Shown: in pieces, positions 46,753-56,877 of the stretch
Layout of the letters: each line of letters begins with the position of its first letter
How positions within the stretch are numbered: position 1 is the stretch's first letter
NCBI GenBank assembly: GCA_002316315.1
Contig: DCDG01000043.1
Span: forward strand, 1 to 64,000
Direction: 5' to 3'
Length of the DNA: 64,000 bases
Origin: Candidatus Aminicenantes bacterium UBA1061
GTDB taxonomy: Bacteria; Acidobacteriota; Aminicenantia; Aminicenantales; Saccharicenantaceae
Notes under the pieces: generated by a model
Told to the model about the DNA's origin: nothing
The model's database searches: none
What the model saw: only the letters and a program-made list of their open reading frames with translations
Position numbers and translations under genes: made by a program

Positions 46753-47235
46753 CTAAAAAAGGGCCTGGAAATAAAAAAAAGTCATCAGGCCGGAAGCAAT
46801 GAGTCTTATGATGAGAGAGACAAAATAGCCCAGCAAAACTCCCCAGCCAGCTCTCAGGGCAGCAGACTCACTTTTGCCGGCCAACAACTCACCAATGATG
46901 GCCCCGGTCAAAGCTCCAATGATCAGACCAAAAGGTGGAAAGAAAAAGACGCCAATAAGCATTCCGAAAAAAGCACCCCAGGCACCCCACCTGGTAGAGC
47001 CATATTTTTTTGCTCCTCTGATTGGTAGAAAATAATCAACAAGGACAGAAATAACAACAAGTGTGAGCAGACTGAATAATAATGGCCGGCTAAAAGTATC
47101 CCAGCCCCTGGCCAGGCAAAGCAAAATAATACCCAGAAAATTAAGAGGGGGCCCGGCCAGCACGGGTAAAATGCTTCCCGCCAATCCAAGCAACTGAAGC
47201 AAGGAACCTGCGACTAACAAAACTATTTCAAGCAT
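46753..47235 (-). CDS. DUF456 membrane protein
   Basis: This 160-aa protein has about four or five hydrophobic segments and the DUF456 arrangement: an N-terminal LAGSILPVLAGPPLNFLG, then the Gly-rich GAFFGMLIGVFFFPPFGLIIGALTGAIIGEL. Inner-membrane protein of unknown function. No ribosome site is seen in front of ATG 47235. Convergent with the DUF362-like gene and about 100 nt downstream of larA. Confidence 0.85.
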   Translation of the reverse strand: MLEIVLLVAGSLLQLLGLAGSILPVLAGPPLNFLGIILLCLARGWDTFSRPLLFSLLTLVVISVLVDYFLPIRGAKKYGSTRWGAWGAFFGMLIGVFFFPPFGLIIGALTGAIIGELLAGKSESAALRAGWGVLLGYFVSLIIRLIASGLMTFFYFQALF

Positions 47236-47337
47236 GTCTTAATTAGCAGAAAATATTACGCTGTCCTGCTCACTGCCAGCCAGCGGCAAGCAAAAATTTG
47301 ACTGCCTTTATCATCATTATCCTATCAGCTACCCGCC

Positions 47338-48768
47338 TTAGTTTGAAGCAGGATAAGGAACAGCATAAGGGCCCTCGCGGATAAAAGCCATAGCTGGTCG
47401 AAGACCTTTTAACCGGAGCCTGGCCAGGGCCAGGAGAACGGCCTTTTGGGTCATGTCCCTGGCTTTTGCCATTGGCGTTACCCGACTACTACTTTCTATT
47501 AAGTCCAGGCCACTTACCCCCGGCAACAAATTATAATCCTTTCTGCTGATTTCTGGAGAACAGTAAATCAGCCCTTCTTCACCAACTTTTCTTAAAACCT
47601 TCCCCCAGACTTCTGGCTCCCATTGGTCTTTGGTAAATTTCCAGTCTGGAGACTGAAGTAGGCGCAGGTAGCCGTCCGGTCCCTGAAGCTTCAGAAGGTG
47701 AACAAGAGTTCTGTATTCAGGTGAGCCAACCGGGTCGAAAGTATCTCTATTGCTGGCAACAATAATAAGCATCCCGTCTTTTTTAACCGCCGGCAAGGCC
47801 CCCACCGCCGCTTTAGCCGTCTGATAATGATTCTGGCCGACATAACCACCATGAGTCAGAACCACATCATATTCCCTGTCAAGAGGAATAGCCACATAAT
47901 CCTTTATAAAATGAAAAGCCTGGAGGTTGGCTTCGACCAGATCTCCAGCGAAGACACCGGTGAGCTTCAAATCTTTATCAAGAGTCACATTAATGGCAAA
48001 ATCCACCGCAGCTTTTTGAGCAATTTCCAGGGCTTCCTCATGGCAGGGGTTGCCATCAAGAATGAGGTTGGTGGCCAGTGGGTTCTCAAGATATTCCGGG
48101 CCATGAAATTTTTCTATAGTTTTAACATCAACCAGACCCGGGCAGATAGCTTTCCGTCCACCAGAAATCCCGGCAAAAAAGTGGCTCTCCACCAGCCCGG
48201 TGGCTATTTTCAGATCAGAACAATAAAAATCCTTGTTAATAGAAACCAGTGTTCCCCGTCTGCTTTTACCCAGGCCAAGCAAATGGTCTGGATCGTCAGC
48301 GTTATGATCTATTATCTGGTAATTGCTGACCACCTCCTCACCATACATAGCCAGCTTTTCCTGAGTGGTAGTTGGACGGTGCAAACCTGTACCAACAATG
48401 ATTTTGATGTTTTCTTTTCGAATACCCGCTGCTTCTAACTGCCTGAGGAGAGGGGGCAGGAGACCATTTTCTCCCTTGTAAGGCACCGGCCTGGTGATAT
48501 CCGAGACGGCTATGGCCACAGACAGGTTTTCTGGCGGTTTATCTTTCATTTTTATGATTTTTGCCAGCCGGGGAGTACCGATGGGACTAGAAAGGGCTTC
48601 TTCTATCTTCTGTCGGGGATTGGCTAAAGGTGAAACTTCCTTCATACTCAGTTCATGGCAATCAGGCGGCACCTCAATTTCCAGATATTCATGGCCAAAT
48701 TCAACCTGAATCTTCTTCCAGTTATCTGTTTGAATGGCTTCAATAAGCCTTTTAAATTCAGGTTTCAT
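47338..48768 (-). CDS. larA: Nickel-dependent lactate racemase LarA
   Basis: The 476-aa protein interconverts D- and L-lactate using a nickel-pincer cofactor. All key residues align with Lactobacillus plantarum LarA at a constant +22 offset: H130 in GTGLHRP, H196 in ESHFFAG, K206 (cofactor Lys) in GGRKAICPG, and H222 in EKFHG. It is therefore probably catalytically competent, although related hydroxyacid racemases share the same residues. GAGG sits 8 nt before ATG. LarB is encoded at 59810-60556; LarC and LarE are not in the window. Monocistronic by spacing. Confidence 0.9.
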   Translation of the reverse strand: MKPEFKRLIEAIQTDNWKKIQVEFGHEYLEIEVPPDCHELSMKEVSPLANPRQKIEEALSSPIGTPRLAKIIKMKDKPPENLSVAIAVSDITRPVPYKGENGLLPPLLRQLEAAGIRKENIKIIVGTGLHRPTTTQEKLAMYGEEVVSNYQIIDHNADDPDHLLGLGKSRRGTLVSINKDFYCSDLKIATGLVESHFFAGISGGRKAICPGLVDVKTIEKFHGPEYLENPLATNLILDGNPCHEEALEIAQKAAVDFAINVTLDKDLKLTGVFAGDLVEANLQAFHFIKDYVAIPLDREYDVVLTHGGYVGQNHYQTAKAAVGALPAVKKDGMLIIVASNRDTFDPVGSPEYRTLVHLLKLQGPDGYLRLLQSPDWKFTKDQWEPEVWGKVLRKVGEEGLIYCSPEISRKDYNLLPGVSGLDLIESSSRVTPMAKARDMTQKAVLLALARLRLKGLRPAMAFIREGPYAVPYPASN

Positions 48769-48989
48769 TTTCAGATCCTCGATCTTTTTTGAGACTTTAT
48801 TTTTCCTGGCTCAGTTCTTCCAATCACCATTCTTATAAAATCCATCAGAAAACCGCCGTCTAACTGATCATTGCCAGGATAGCCGCACCTCTTCTCCCTG
48901 CGCATTTTTGGCCTGATGCCGTTAAAAGTCATTTTTGACATTTTTTACCGGTGAAGACATTTTTTCATGATAGTCTGGCCCGACCCCAT
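48769..48989. repeat. Intergenic region with REP-like tags
   Basis: The 221-bp gap between osmC and larA contains TGGCCCGACCCC (48976-48987), the third copy of the GGGGTCGGGCCA tag. A related TGGCCTGATGCCGTT lies at about 48909-48923, and two GACATTTTTT repeats lie between. No gene is seen. Confidence 0.45.
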
Positions 48990-49427
48990 TCAGCTATTTA
49001 TTTTCATCTCCCAGGTAAGTTTTAAGGCTTTTTTATAAGTGGCGCTGACTCCGCAGTATTTATCCTGAGAAAGCTCTATGGCTCTTTTCAATTTATCTTC
49101 TGGCAAATCTTTGCCTGTAAACTCATAAATGACGTGCATTTTATAAAATTGTTTGGGGTGTTCTTCTGTCACTTCACCCTCGACTGTTATCCTGAATTTT
49201 TCCACCACTACCCGCATTTTATCCAGAACCGAAATGACATCCATCCCGGTGCAGCCGGCCAGAGCCACCAGCATCAGCGGCTTGGGTGGCGGGCCAAGTC
49301 CTTTACCCCCGGCTTCTGGAACAGAGTCCATGACGAGGCGGTGTCGGCCAATGGCCGCTTCAAAAGCCAGGCCATTTTTCCAGTCAGCCACAATAGACAG
49401 CTTATTATCGTGGTCCTTAGCACTCAT
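48990..49427 (-). CDS. OsmC-family peroxide-detoxifying protein
   Basis: A 145-aa protein with the two OsmC/Ohr redox cysteines, C59 in ALAGCTGMDV and C125 in DKYCGVSA. These reduce organic or fatty-acid hydroperoxides in the cytoplasm. ATG 49427 has AAGGA 8 nt upstream; the GTG at 49433 is too close to it. Stands alone between repeat-bearing DNA and the C69 dipeptidase. Confidence 0.88.
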   Translation of the reverse strand: MSAKDHDNKLSIVADWKNGLAFEAAIGRHRLVMDSVPEAGGKGLGPPPKPLMLVALAGCTGMDVISVLDKMRVVVEKFRITVEGEVTEEHPKQFYKMHVIYEFTGKDLPEDKLKRAIELSQDKYCGVSATYKKALKLTWEMKINS

Positions 49428-49789
49428 CAGCACCGTCCTTCAGACTTTATTTAATACCTTCGTTTTATTTTACCAAAAGAAGCAGCCTTCAGGCCAAAGT
49501 TATTACTGGCCGAACTCTGCTTTAAACAGCACCAAGGATAGAAGAATATACCCGGCTGCCCAGGCAGTTCATCCTCTATTTGTCCGATAGTCTTAATATA
49601 GATAATAGTCCGAACACGATCAGAGGACTTCTATCCACTAGCCAGAAGATAGCCGTTACTTCCTAAATATCCATCACCGATAAATAATCAAACAGCTTGA
49701 ATAACTGACCACCTGGATAGTATATTTAATCAGTCAGAAAGACCGAAGATAAAATATTCGGGCCAATTAAAGTTCTGAGGAGGTTAGAG
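49428..49789. other. 362-bp intergenic region between osmC and the C69 dipeptidase
   Basis: I see no gene, RNA or repeat here apart from the promoter at 49697-49726. Open frames in the region only continue antisense from osmC. Confidence 0.6.
49697..49726 (+). promoter_or_regulatory. Sigma-70 promoter of the C69 dipeptidase
   Basis: TTGAAT (49697-49702), 18-nt spacer, TATATT (49721-49726). Leader of about 57 nt with a GAGGAGG ribosome site. Confidence 0.6.
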
Positions 49790-51337
49790 ATGAAGGCTAA
49801 ACAGAAAACAATTCCAGCTCTTATCCTTATTTTAATTTTTTTGGCTACTCTTGGTTTCTATTCTAAAGCGGCTGACCATAAAGTCCCTGACCACGGCCAG
49901 TTCAACTGCTACACGATTCTCGTTGGGAAAACGGCCAGTGCCGATGGCTCGGTCATGATTGCCCATAATGAGGATGACTACGGTGAGATCATTGTTAACG
50001 TCAGAAAAATAGCTCCAAAAAATTATGGCCAGGCAGTCAAAATAAATCTCGGGCGGGGCGGAGTATTTGAGACTGACGGTCAGGTAAATGGCTTTCTCTG
50101 GATTGAGGCTACTGGCCAGGAATTTGCTGATAGTTTCGTCAATGAGTATGGTGTGGTCATTACCTCTAATAGCTGTCCTTCCCGGGAGGAGCGAGAAGAT
50201 TTCACCGATGGCGGGGTTGGTTACATGTTGCGAAGAATTGTGGCCGAAAAAGCCTGCAGTGCTCGAGAAGCGGTCATGCTGGCCGGAGAATTAATTGAAA
50301 AATATGGCTACCGCAGCTCAGGCCGGACCTATTCCATTGCTGATAAAAATGAAGCCTGGATGCTGGCCGTCATTAAGGGACGGCACTGGTTTGCTCAGCG
50401 AGTACCTGACAATGAAGTAGCTATTATTCCTAATTTTTATACCATAAGACAGATTCGTCTTGACGATCCGGAAAACTTTCTGGGCAGCGCTGACCTCATT
50501 GACTATGCCCGGGAAAACGGATGGTATGATGAAAAAAAGGACGGGCCCTTTGACTTCAAAAAAACCTTCAACCGGCCAGCCAGACGGGAGCCAGTTTTTG
50601 ATGGAAACACGCTGAGGATGTGGCGCGGACTGTCTCTACTCAGCGGGCAAAAATGGGAAATAACCGGAGATTTTCCCTTTTCTTTCCGGCCAGCCAGCAA
50701 AATCACAGTGGATAATCTAATGGCTGTGCTCCGCGATCATTATGAAAGAACAGAATATGATGCTACCTCCGGTTATAAGCAGGGCAGCCCCAATAAAACT
50801 AAATTCAGAACGATCTGCACAGCTTCAACCATCAATTCTTTTGTGGCCTGTTTAAACGGGCAAAAGCCAGAACCCATCTCCGTTTTGACCTGGCTGGCTT
50901 TTGGCAAGCCCGATACAACTGTTTTCCTGCCAGTTTATTACGGCCTGGAGAGCCTGCCTCCAGGGGCAGGATTTGGATCAAATGACCATGATTATGAGCT
51001 TCTTTATGAGCAGCATTTTAATCCGGTCGAGATCAAGGCGGCCAGCCACCAGCTTCTATCCACCAGAGTTCGCCAGTATGAAAATCTGGTTGAATCTAAC
51101 TATGGTCAGATGATCGAGTCGGTCAGAAAAGACCTCTGGCAGGTTGAGAGGGAATGTCAAAATAACAGCCGGGAATTTGAAGCCAGGTTTTTTTCTCTTT
51201 ATCCCGGGGATAAAAAGGGAGCTCAAGAACTTCTCAATGATTATGAGCTGGCTATTTTTAAGAAGATCATCAGTCTCTATGATCAGCTTCTTAAAGAAAA
51301 CAAACCCGGGGTTACGGCTTCCGAGGCAGAATTTTAA
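49790..51337 (+). CDS. Exported C69-family dipeptidase
   Basis: The 515-aa protein is an Ntn-hydrolase of the PepD/C69 family. After a signal peptide (about 1-27), the N-terminal nucleophile is C40 in FNCYTILVGKTASADGS, followed by AHNEDD. These enzymes cut dipeptides, sometimes with D-residues, and exported versions are common in gut and sediment bacteria. Activation needs removal of the residues before Cys40, consistent with export processing. Own promoter and strong ribosome site; convergent with the GH38 gene. Confidence 0.9.
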   Translation: MKAKQKTIPALILILIFLATLGFYSKAADHKVPDHGQFNCYTILVGKTASADGSVMIAHNEDDYGEIIVNVRKIAPKNYGQAVKINLGRGGVFETDGQVNGFLWIEATGQEFADSFVNEYGVVITSNSCPSREEREDFTDGGVGYMLRRIVAEKACSAREAVMLAGELIEKYGYRSSGRTYSIADKNEAWMLAVIKGRHWFAQRVPDNEVAIIPNFYTIRQIRLDDPENFLGSADLIDYARENGWYDEKKDGPFDFKKTFNRPARREPVFDGNTLRMWRGLSLLSGQKWEITGDFPFSFRPASKITVDNLMAVLRDHYERTEYDATSGYKQGSPNKTKFRTICTASTINSFVACLNGQKPEPISVLTWLAFGKPDTTVFLPVYYGLESLPPGAGFGSNDHDYELLYEQHFNPVEIKAASHQLLSTRVRQYENLVESNYGQMIESVRKDLWQVERECQNNSREFEARFFSLYPGDKKGAQELLNDYELAIFKKIISLYDQLLKENKPGVTASEAEF

Positions 51338-51397
51338 TTCCTAGAACTTAATAGCTACTTTACCGCCGGTCTCAGCCTTTTTTGTTTTATACAGAGC

Positions 51398-54300
51398 TTA
51401 TCTGACATAGATTTCATCTATGAGCAGCCAGGCCGGGCGGCCAGCCCCGCGGAAGCCCTCAGGCACAGTGCCAATATTAGAAGCTGTTAGTCTGATAAAG
51501 CGGGCCTGGCGGCCTTTCAGGCTAAAGCCCAGGTTTCTGGCTGCTGGCTCACGTGCTTTTCCGGCTTCCGAGGCAGGTAATTTTTGATCAACAATGGTCT
51601 CAAATTTTTTCCCATCCAGAGAAAGCTCAATCTTAATGGCGGCTGGCAGGAAGATACCGGCACTATTATTTTCGAAACAGCTGAGTTCCAGCTCATAAAC
51701 GTCTCTTTTTTCACCCAGATCAAGAACTACCTTCAGGTCGTCACCCTCATATCCCTCCCAGTTTTCATCTGAAGCCTCTGGCCTGGCTTTAACCAGATCA
51801 ATTAACGTCTTGTCCTCACCGGCACCAATTCTGTTTTTGGCTGGCGGATTGAAATAGATAACCTCAGCTACGGGTAGCGACTGGCTGTAATAAGCGGTAG
51901 CTATCACACTTGGTAATCTCACCGGATGGAAAGCTCTGGCTTTGAGAATTTTATTTCCGCTTATGCTCAGCTCCTCTGTATAAAGCGGAGATTTAACTGT
52001 TGGCTCGCTGCCATCAAGGGTATAATGAATTTCAATTCCATCCAGGGGAACAGTTATCGAGACTGAAGCCGGCCGGGCGGGACTGACATGAGCAGTGGCC
52101 GGTGTGATGACTGGTTGAGGCACAACCGCCCACCTCTCATAATCTTCTGGCTTCCGGTCAAGACGGTCAAATAAACCTTGAGCTGGTTTTGGCTCTTTAT
52201 AATCATTTAAAGCAACCGTTAACGCCAGGATTTTTATCGAGCTATTTCTGGGCAGAACAATTTCTTTAGCCCCCAGGGGCAGGTCAATTTTATATTTAAA
52301 GATATAGCCATAAATATAAGGTTCATTGCCATCAGGGCCAGCCAGCGGACGGTGAAGATGGGTGGTAAAAAAGGCCACCTCATCCTGAAGGATATAACCC
52401 GGCGTCAGACCGGCATAAGTAAACCGGTCCTGGTCAAAGTCAAGACTGGCCGCCGGTCCTTCCGCCCACAACCGGTTATCCCACTGGCCAATGAAGCCAG
52501 ACCAGTAGCCGACTGGCATCTCGACTTCCCTCTGGACAATTCTGAATACTCCCTTCTGGTTTTCATCGGAAGCTGCCGCCAGAATATAAAGGCAATTAAA
52601 ATTTCCCTGAGGCAGGCTGAGTACCTGGCCCTCGCAGCTCAGGGCATTTTTTGCTCCATCAAATTTCGGACCAAGTTTGAAATGCACCCTATCAACCTGA
52701 ATTGAATCAGGAATTAACTCGGCGGGGTAAGTCCAGCCGGCAGCCTCAAAAGCTCCATCGCTGCGGTTGTGATCAAAGCTCAAGATATCAATATTGTAAG
52801 GCAGATCAACCGGCCTGGAGACTGGCTGAGTTAACAGTTTGCCTGGCGGATTAATTTCCACCGCCAGACTCTTCAAGCCAAAAGGTTCAAGATCAAAGGT
52901 CAACTTATTGGCTTTAAACTGAGCTGCTCCTAACCTATCCTCCACCCCATTGATTTCGCTGGCCGCTTTAATGGGCGAAGGAAAAGTCAGACTGGCTTTT
53001 TTTACAGACTGCCCCCTGGTTTCCACTACTCTGATTATAATCTCTTCTGAATTTTCAGCCTTTTTTATCGCCAGAACTCTTACACCTTTAGGCTCAACGG
53101 ACAGAAAGCTAAATTTTTTACCGAACGGCCCCGGATGAGCCTGCGTTTCAAAGGCAATTAAGGGCTGATTAAGCCTCAAAGCCTGCTCGCTCGTCCCGGC
53201 CTGACGCCAATCACCTTGATGTCCATAAAGGGCATAAATAATTTCATGACGGCCAAAATCCTGGGTAGCCTGCTCTTTTGGCCAGTTTCTGACCCCTGGA
53301 GTATAAAGGAGAGTTAGGCGAAGGATGTTGTCGGCCGGTTTATCCGACCCGTATTTACAATCTTCCAGAACCGATACGCCATAGGAACCGTTTTTGTCTG
53401 TCAGATCAAACCACAGGTGGGACGGAACTTCAAATTTTTTCGGATCGTTGTTGCCTCTTTCCAGAGTGCCCACCTCCCAGTTATAGGTAGCCATCGGATT
53501 AGACACGGTCAGGGGGAAAACTGCTTTAAGACATGATTCGGCTGTGGACCAGTCTATCTGATTGTTCCATTCAACCCGCTCACCTGCTTCACCGGCAGAC
53601 AGCCTGATAATCTGGACAAACTTTGAATGTCTTGACTCCCGTTCAATTTTAATAGCTACCCGGGCTGGCCCATTTTCCAGCACGGTTATTTCGGCCGGAC
53701 CTTCGACATAACCGACCGGAGGTTTAATTCTATCCTCCCAGTCCATATTCCAGGCTGGCCACTGCTGCGGTTTTTCATAATGAAAAGATAAACGCGCCGG
53801 CGAAACCAGCAGCTCCTTTTTAACCTTTTTATCATAGATGCTGGAAACGTCCCCATCACGGTTAATTCTAACCATATAGCGGAGGTTTTCCAGGCTGTTT
53901 TTTTCAGCCTTGAGACCAGTATTTTGCTGACACGGTTGAACTGAAGGCCTGACATCATAAACACTGAAACCCAACGAAGGTACTTTTGCCAGGAAAATGA
54001 TCTTAACCCTATTTCCTTCAATGTCTTTAATCTGGGAGGGAGTCTCGAGGCCGTCCGGGCCAAAAACCCGGCAGCTGGTTATGGCCTCCGGAAATTCTAC
54101 TTCAGCTTCAACTAGATCTTCCCGGTCAAAAGCCAGCGGATTATAAACAGCCAGTGGCCGGCCAGTCACCCTGGTATCAAGACCACCTATAACTGCCCCG
54201 GCTGAGTTCTTCAGGACCTGTTCGAATTGATTGGCAGCTAGAATCTCGTCGTTCCAGGAAAATTCATAGGCCCGGGGAATGCTTGTCCCGGGAAGTATGT

Positions 54301-55435
54301 CATGAAACTGAGCACCAAGGACCAGCCGCCAGGCTTCATTCAGCCTGGTTTGATCGTAGCCAATTCCACCTGACCAGGCACCGATAACGGCGGCAGTTTC
54401 AGCCGAGAAGCCGAGAAATTCATTTTTTCGGTTCCAGCGCTTTATGGCCGCCTGCGAGGTAATTGAGCCAGCTGAGTGATTGGTCAGAAGGAATTCTCCC
54501 CGATAAACGGGAAGTTTCTGCTTCTGTTCAGGGGTGATGGCCACAAACAGATCCTCAGCTTTGGAGGCAGCAATTTTGATTTCGCTTTCGCGACTGCTGG
54601 CCAGACTTTTTTCCAGATTGATAACAGAATTTTCATCCGGTGCTCCGCCCACATCGCCTGTTCCATAATACATATAATCTGCATAAACGCCGTATTTCTG
54701 GCCATTATCTTTCACCCTTTTCATCCAGATTTCGTTCTGAGTTAAGTCGCCACTGATTTTACTGACATAGTCACCCGGATTAAGGGCAGCGATGAGAGAC
54801 TGCCCATCAGGCCCGTCCCAAACGCCAAGGTTAAAGGGGATGCCGATGGCTGAGCCCCAGGAAAGCTTCTGGGTAGAAAAACCCTTTAGCCCGCAGTGAG
54901 CCAGAATGGAAGGCAGTGAAGCCGGGAAGCCAAAACAATCAGGCAAGATATATTCCCGGCTGCTAAAGCCAAATTCTCGCCGAAAATAATGAGTGCCATA
55001 GAGAACCTGCCTGATGATCGATTCAGCCGAAGGTGCCATCACATCATTTTCTTCCATAGAAGAGCCGGCAGGAAACCACCTCCCCTGAGCGACATAATCT
55101 TTAACTTTCTTATACTCTTCCGGATAATATTCATTCATCATCCGGTAGCGATTAGCTCCACTGAAATTGAAAACATAATGCGGGTATTTTTCAAAAAGGG
55201 AAAAATTATCAACCATGGTCTTCCAGATATATTCTTTAATTGTCTTCTGGTAATCCCAGCGCCATTGAGTATCAAGATGGGCATAACCAACCGTAAATAG
55301 AATTTTTTCCCGGCTGAGATCCGAGCTGGCCTGAGCCTGAACGAGAGCTGGATAGACAAAAGACAGGCCTATCAAAATTAAAACAAAAAACAAGAGCGCA
55401 GACTTCCTGCCCCTTAGATTTTTTAGGCTGTTCAT
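51398..55435 (-). CDS. Exported multidomain GH38 alpha-mannosidase
   Basis: The product is 1345 aa from ATG 55435 (GAGG 6 nt upstream; the ATG at 55447 has none). A signal peptide (about 1-36) is followed by the GH38 catalytic domain with the zinc/acid motif HLDTQWRW (H53, D55) and the nucleophile in ILPDCFGFPASLP (about D166). The mannosidase middle and beta domains follow. The C-terminus adds a chitobiase-like beta-sandwich (about 1125-1190, with EIHYTLDGSEPTVKSPLY) and a discoidin-like domain (about 1210-1345). It is longer than typical GH38 enzymes, and the extra domains suggest carbohydrate binding. Lies 81 nt downstream of the inositol synthase gene; linked transcription is possible. 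Confidence 0.9.
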   Translation of the reverse strand: MNSLKNLRGRKSALLFFVLILIGLSFVYPALVQAQASSDLSREKILFTVGYAHLDTQWRWDYQKTIKEYIWKTMVDNFSLFEKYPHYVFNFSGANRYRMMNEYYPEEYKKVKDYVAQGRWFPAGSSMEENDVMAPSAESIIRQVLYGTHYFRREFGFSSREYILPDCFGFPASLPSILAHCGLKGFSTQKLSWGSAIGIPFNLGVWDGPDGQSLIAALNPGDYVSKISGDLTQNEIWMKRVKDNGQKYGVYADYMYYGTGDVGGAPDENSVINLEKSLASSRESEIKIAASKAEDLFVAITPEQKQKLPVYRGEFLLTNHSAGSITSQAAIKRWNRKNEFLGFSAETAAVIGAWSGGIGYDQTRLNEAWRLVLGAQFHDILPGTSIPRAYEFSWNDEILAANQFEQVLKNSAGAVIGGLDTRVTGRPLAVYNPLAFDREDLVEAEVEFPEAITSCRVFGPDGLETPSQIKDIEGNRVKIIFLAKVPSLGFSVYDVRPSVQPCQQNTGLKAEKNSLENLRYMVRINRDGDVSSIYDKKVKKELLVSPARLSFHYEKPQQWPAWNMDWEDRIKPPVGYVEGPAEITVLENGPARVAIKIERESRHSKFVQIIRLSAGEAGERVEWNNQIDWSTAESCLKAVFPLTVSNPMATYNWEVGTLERGNNDPKKFEVPSHLWFDLTDKNGSYGVSVLEDCKYGSDKPADNILRLTLLYTPGVRNWPKEQATQDFGRHEIIYALYGHQGDWRQAGTSEQALRLNQPLIAFETQAHPGPFGKKFSFLSVEPKGVRVLAIKKAENSEEIIIRVVETRGQSVKKASLTFPSPIKAASEINGVEDRLGAAQFKANKLTFDLEPFGLKSLAVEINPPGKLLTQPVSRPVDLPYNIDILSFDHNRSDGAFEAAGWTYPAELIPDSIQVDRVHFKLGPKFDGAKNALSCEGQVLSLPQGNFNCLYILAAASDENQKGVFRIVQREVEMPVGYWSGFIGQWDNRLWAEGPAASLDFDQDRFTYAGLTPGYILQDEVAFFTTHLHRPLAGPDGNEPYIYGYIFKYKIDLPLGAKEIVLPRNSSIKILALTVALNDYKEPKPAQGLFDRLDRKPEDYERWAVVPQPVITPATAHVSPARPASVSITVPLDGIEIHYTLDGSEPTVKSPLYTEELSISGNKILKARAFHPVRLPSVIATAYYSQSLPVAEVIYFNPPAKNRIGAGEDKTLIDLVKARPEASDENWEGYEGDDLKVVLDLGEKRDVYELELSCFENNSAGIFLPAAIKIELSLDGKKFETIVDQKLPASEAGKAREPAARNLGFSLKGRQARFIRLTASNIGTVPEGFRGAGRPAWLLIDEIYVR

Positions 55436-55516
55436 AACAAACCTCATTTAATTTTTTTATTAGACAAATTCCCTCTTCTCAATTTAAAAAAACGCCCTAT
55501 CAGGCTGCCTTCATGC

Positions 55517-56830
55517 TCAATCATAATATTCAAGACCAAGGTGGGTAATGAGCTCTTCACCCTTTATATAGCGCAGGGTGTTTTTAAGTTTCATTAATTG
55601 AATGAACAGATCATGCTCTGGATAGAGTTCCGGAGCACACATCGGGCTCTTGAAATAAAACGACAGCCATTCCTGGATTCCGCGGAAGCCTGCCCTCTGA
55701 GCCAGATCTATAAACAGGACGAGATCCAGGACGATGGGAGCAGCCAGAATGCTGTCACGGCAAAGAAAATCAACTTTGATTTGCATCGGATAGCCCAACC
55801 AGCCAAAAATATCAATGTTATCCCAGCCTTCTTTATTATCACCGCGGGGAGGATAATAATTTATCCGCACCTTATGATAAAAATGACCATAAAGCTCGGG
55901 GTAAACTTCAGGCTGAAGAATATATTCAAGCGAACCCAGCTTGCTCTCTTCTTTTGTTTTGAAGGATTCGGGATCGTCCAGCACCTCGCCATCCCGGTTA
56001 CCCAGGATATTAGTCGAAAACCAACCATCTAAACCGATCATCCTGGCTTTTAGCCCCGGGGCTATGATGGTCTTCATCATGGTTTGACCCGTCTTATAGT
56101 CCTTCCCGGCCACCGGCAGATTATGCTGTTTGGCCAGCTCAATCATGGCCGGAATATCAACTGTCAGGTTGGGCGCTCCATTAACAAAAGGTACACCAGA
56201 TTGAAGCGCAGCGTAAGCATAAATCATGCTTGGAGCAATAGCCGGATGATTTTCTTTCATGGCTTTTTCAAAAGACTCGATTGTCTGATGAACCTCGGCC
56301 TTTTTCATAAAAATTTCGGTCGAGGCACACCAGATCATGACCAGACGGCTAAGCTGGTTTTCTTCCTTGAACTTTTTTATATCATCCATTAACTGCAGAG
56401 CGAGATCATACTTAGTCGCACCGTTTTTCTTATTTGGCCCATCAAGCTTTTTAACATAGGAGTGGTCAAAAACAGCCGGCCAGGCTTTAATCTTTTCCAT
56501 TTCTTCTTTGACCGGATCCAGATGCTCTTTTTTCAGAACCCCGGCTTTAAGGGCCGCTTCATAAGCATTATCAGGGAAAATGTCCCAGGCACCAAAAACC
56601 AGATCATTCAAATCAGTCAGCTCGACAAAATCTTTTATCTTAGGTACTCGTTTTTCCGTCCTCTTCCCAAGTCTGATGGTTCCCATCTGGGTGAGGGAGC
56701 CAAAAGGCTGGTTGAGGCCCTTACGGACCAGCATGGTACCGGCAATAAAAGTTGTGGCTACTGCTCCTAAACCTGGAATCAGAACACCCAATTTTCCTTC
56801 CGGTGTTTTAATTTCGATTTTATCTTTCAT
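55517..56830 (-). CDS. ino1: Inositol-3-phosphate synthase
   Basis: This 437-aa NAD-dependent enzyme converts glucose-6-phosphate to inositol phosphate. The start ATG 56830 has GAGGAGA upstream; the frame's first codon (GTG 56887) gives a hydrophobic leader unlike the family. Family motifs are ILGNRDGEVLDDP (normally LGNNDG), GKDYKTGQT and DSILAAPIVLDL, with catalytic lysines in place. Divergent from a CDP-alcohol phosphatidyltransferase, which implies inositol lipid synthesis. Other uses of inositol phosphate, such as osmolyte production, are possible. Confidence 0.9.
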   Translation of the reverse strand: MKDKIEIKTPEGKLGVLIPGLGAVATTFIAGTMLVRKGLNQPFGSLTQMGTIRLGKRTEKRVPKIKDFVELTDLNDLVFGAWDIFPDNAYEAALKAGVLKKEHLDPVKEEMEKIKAWPAVFDHSYVKKLDGPNKKNGATKYDLALQLMDDIKKFKEENQLSRLVMIWCASTEIFMKKAEVHQTIESFEKAMKENHPAIAPSMIYAYAALQSGVPFVNGAPNLTVDIPAMIELAKQHNLPVAGKDYKTGQTMMKTIIAPGLKARMIGLDGWFSTNILGNRDGEVLDDPESFKTKEESKLGSLEYILQPEVYPELYGHFYHKVRINYYPPRGDNKEGWDNIDIFGWLGYPMQIKVDFLCRDSILAAPIVLDLVLFIDLAQRAGFRGIQEWLSFYFKSPMCAPELYPEHDLFIQLMKLKNTLRYIKGEELITHLGLEYYD

Positions 56831-56877
56831 GTCTATCTCCTCTAGGCAAAGATTTTTGGGCAAAAATAATATAAAAA

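Noticed and set aside
47827..48438. 203-aa open frame on the plus strand inside larA
   Set aside because: The opposite strand carries all LarA catalytic motifs over its full length; this frame has no recognisable domain or ribosome site.
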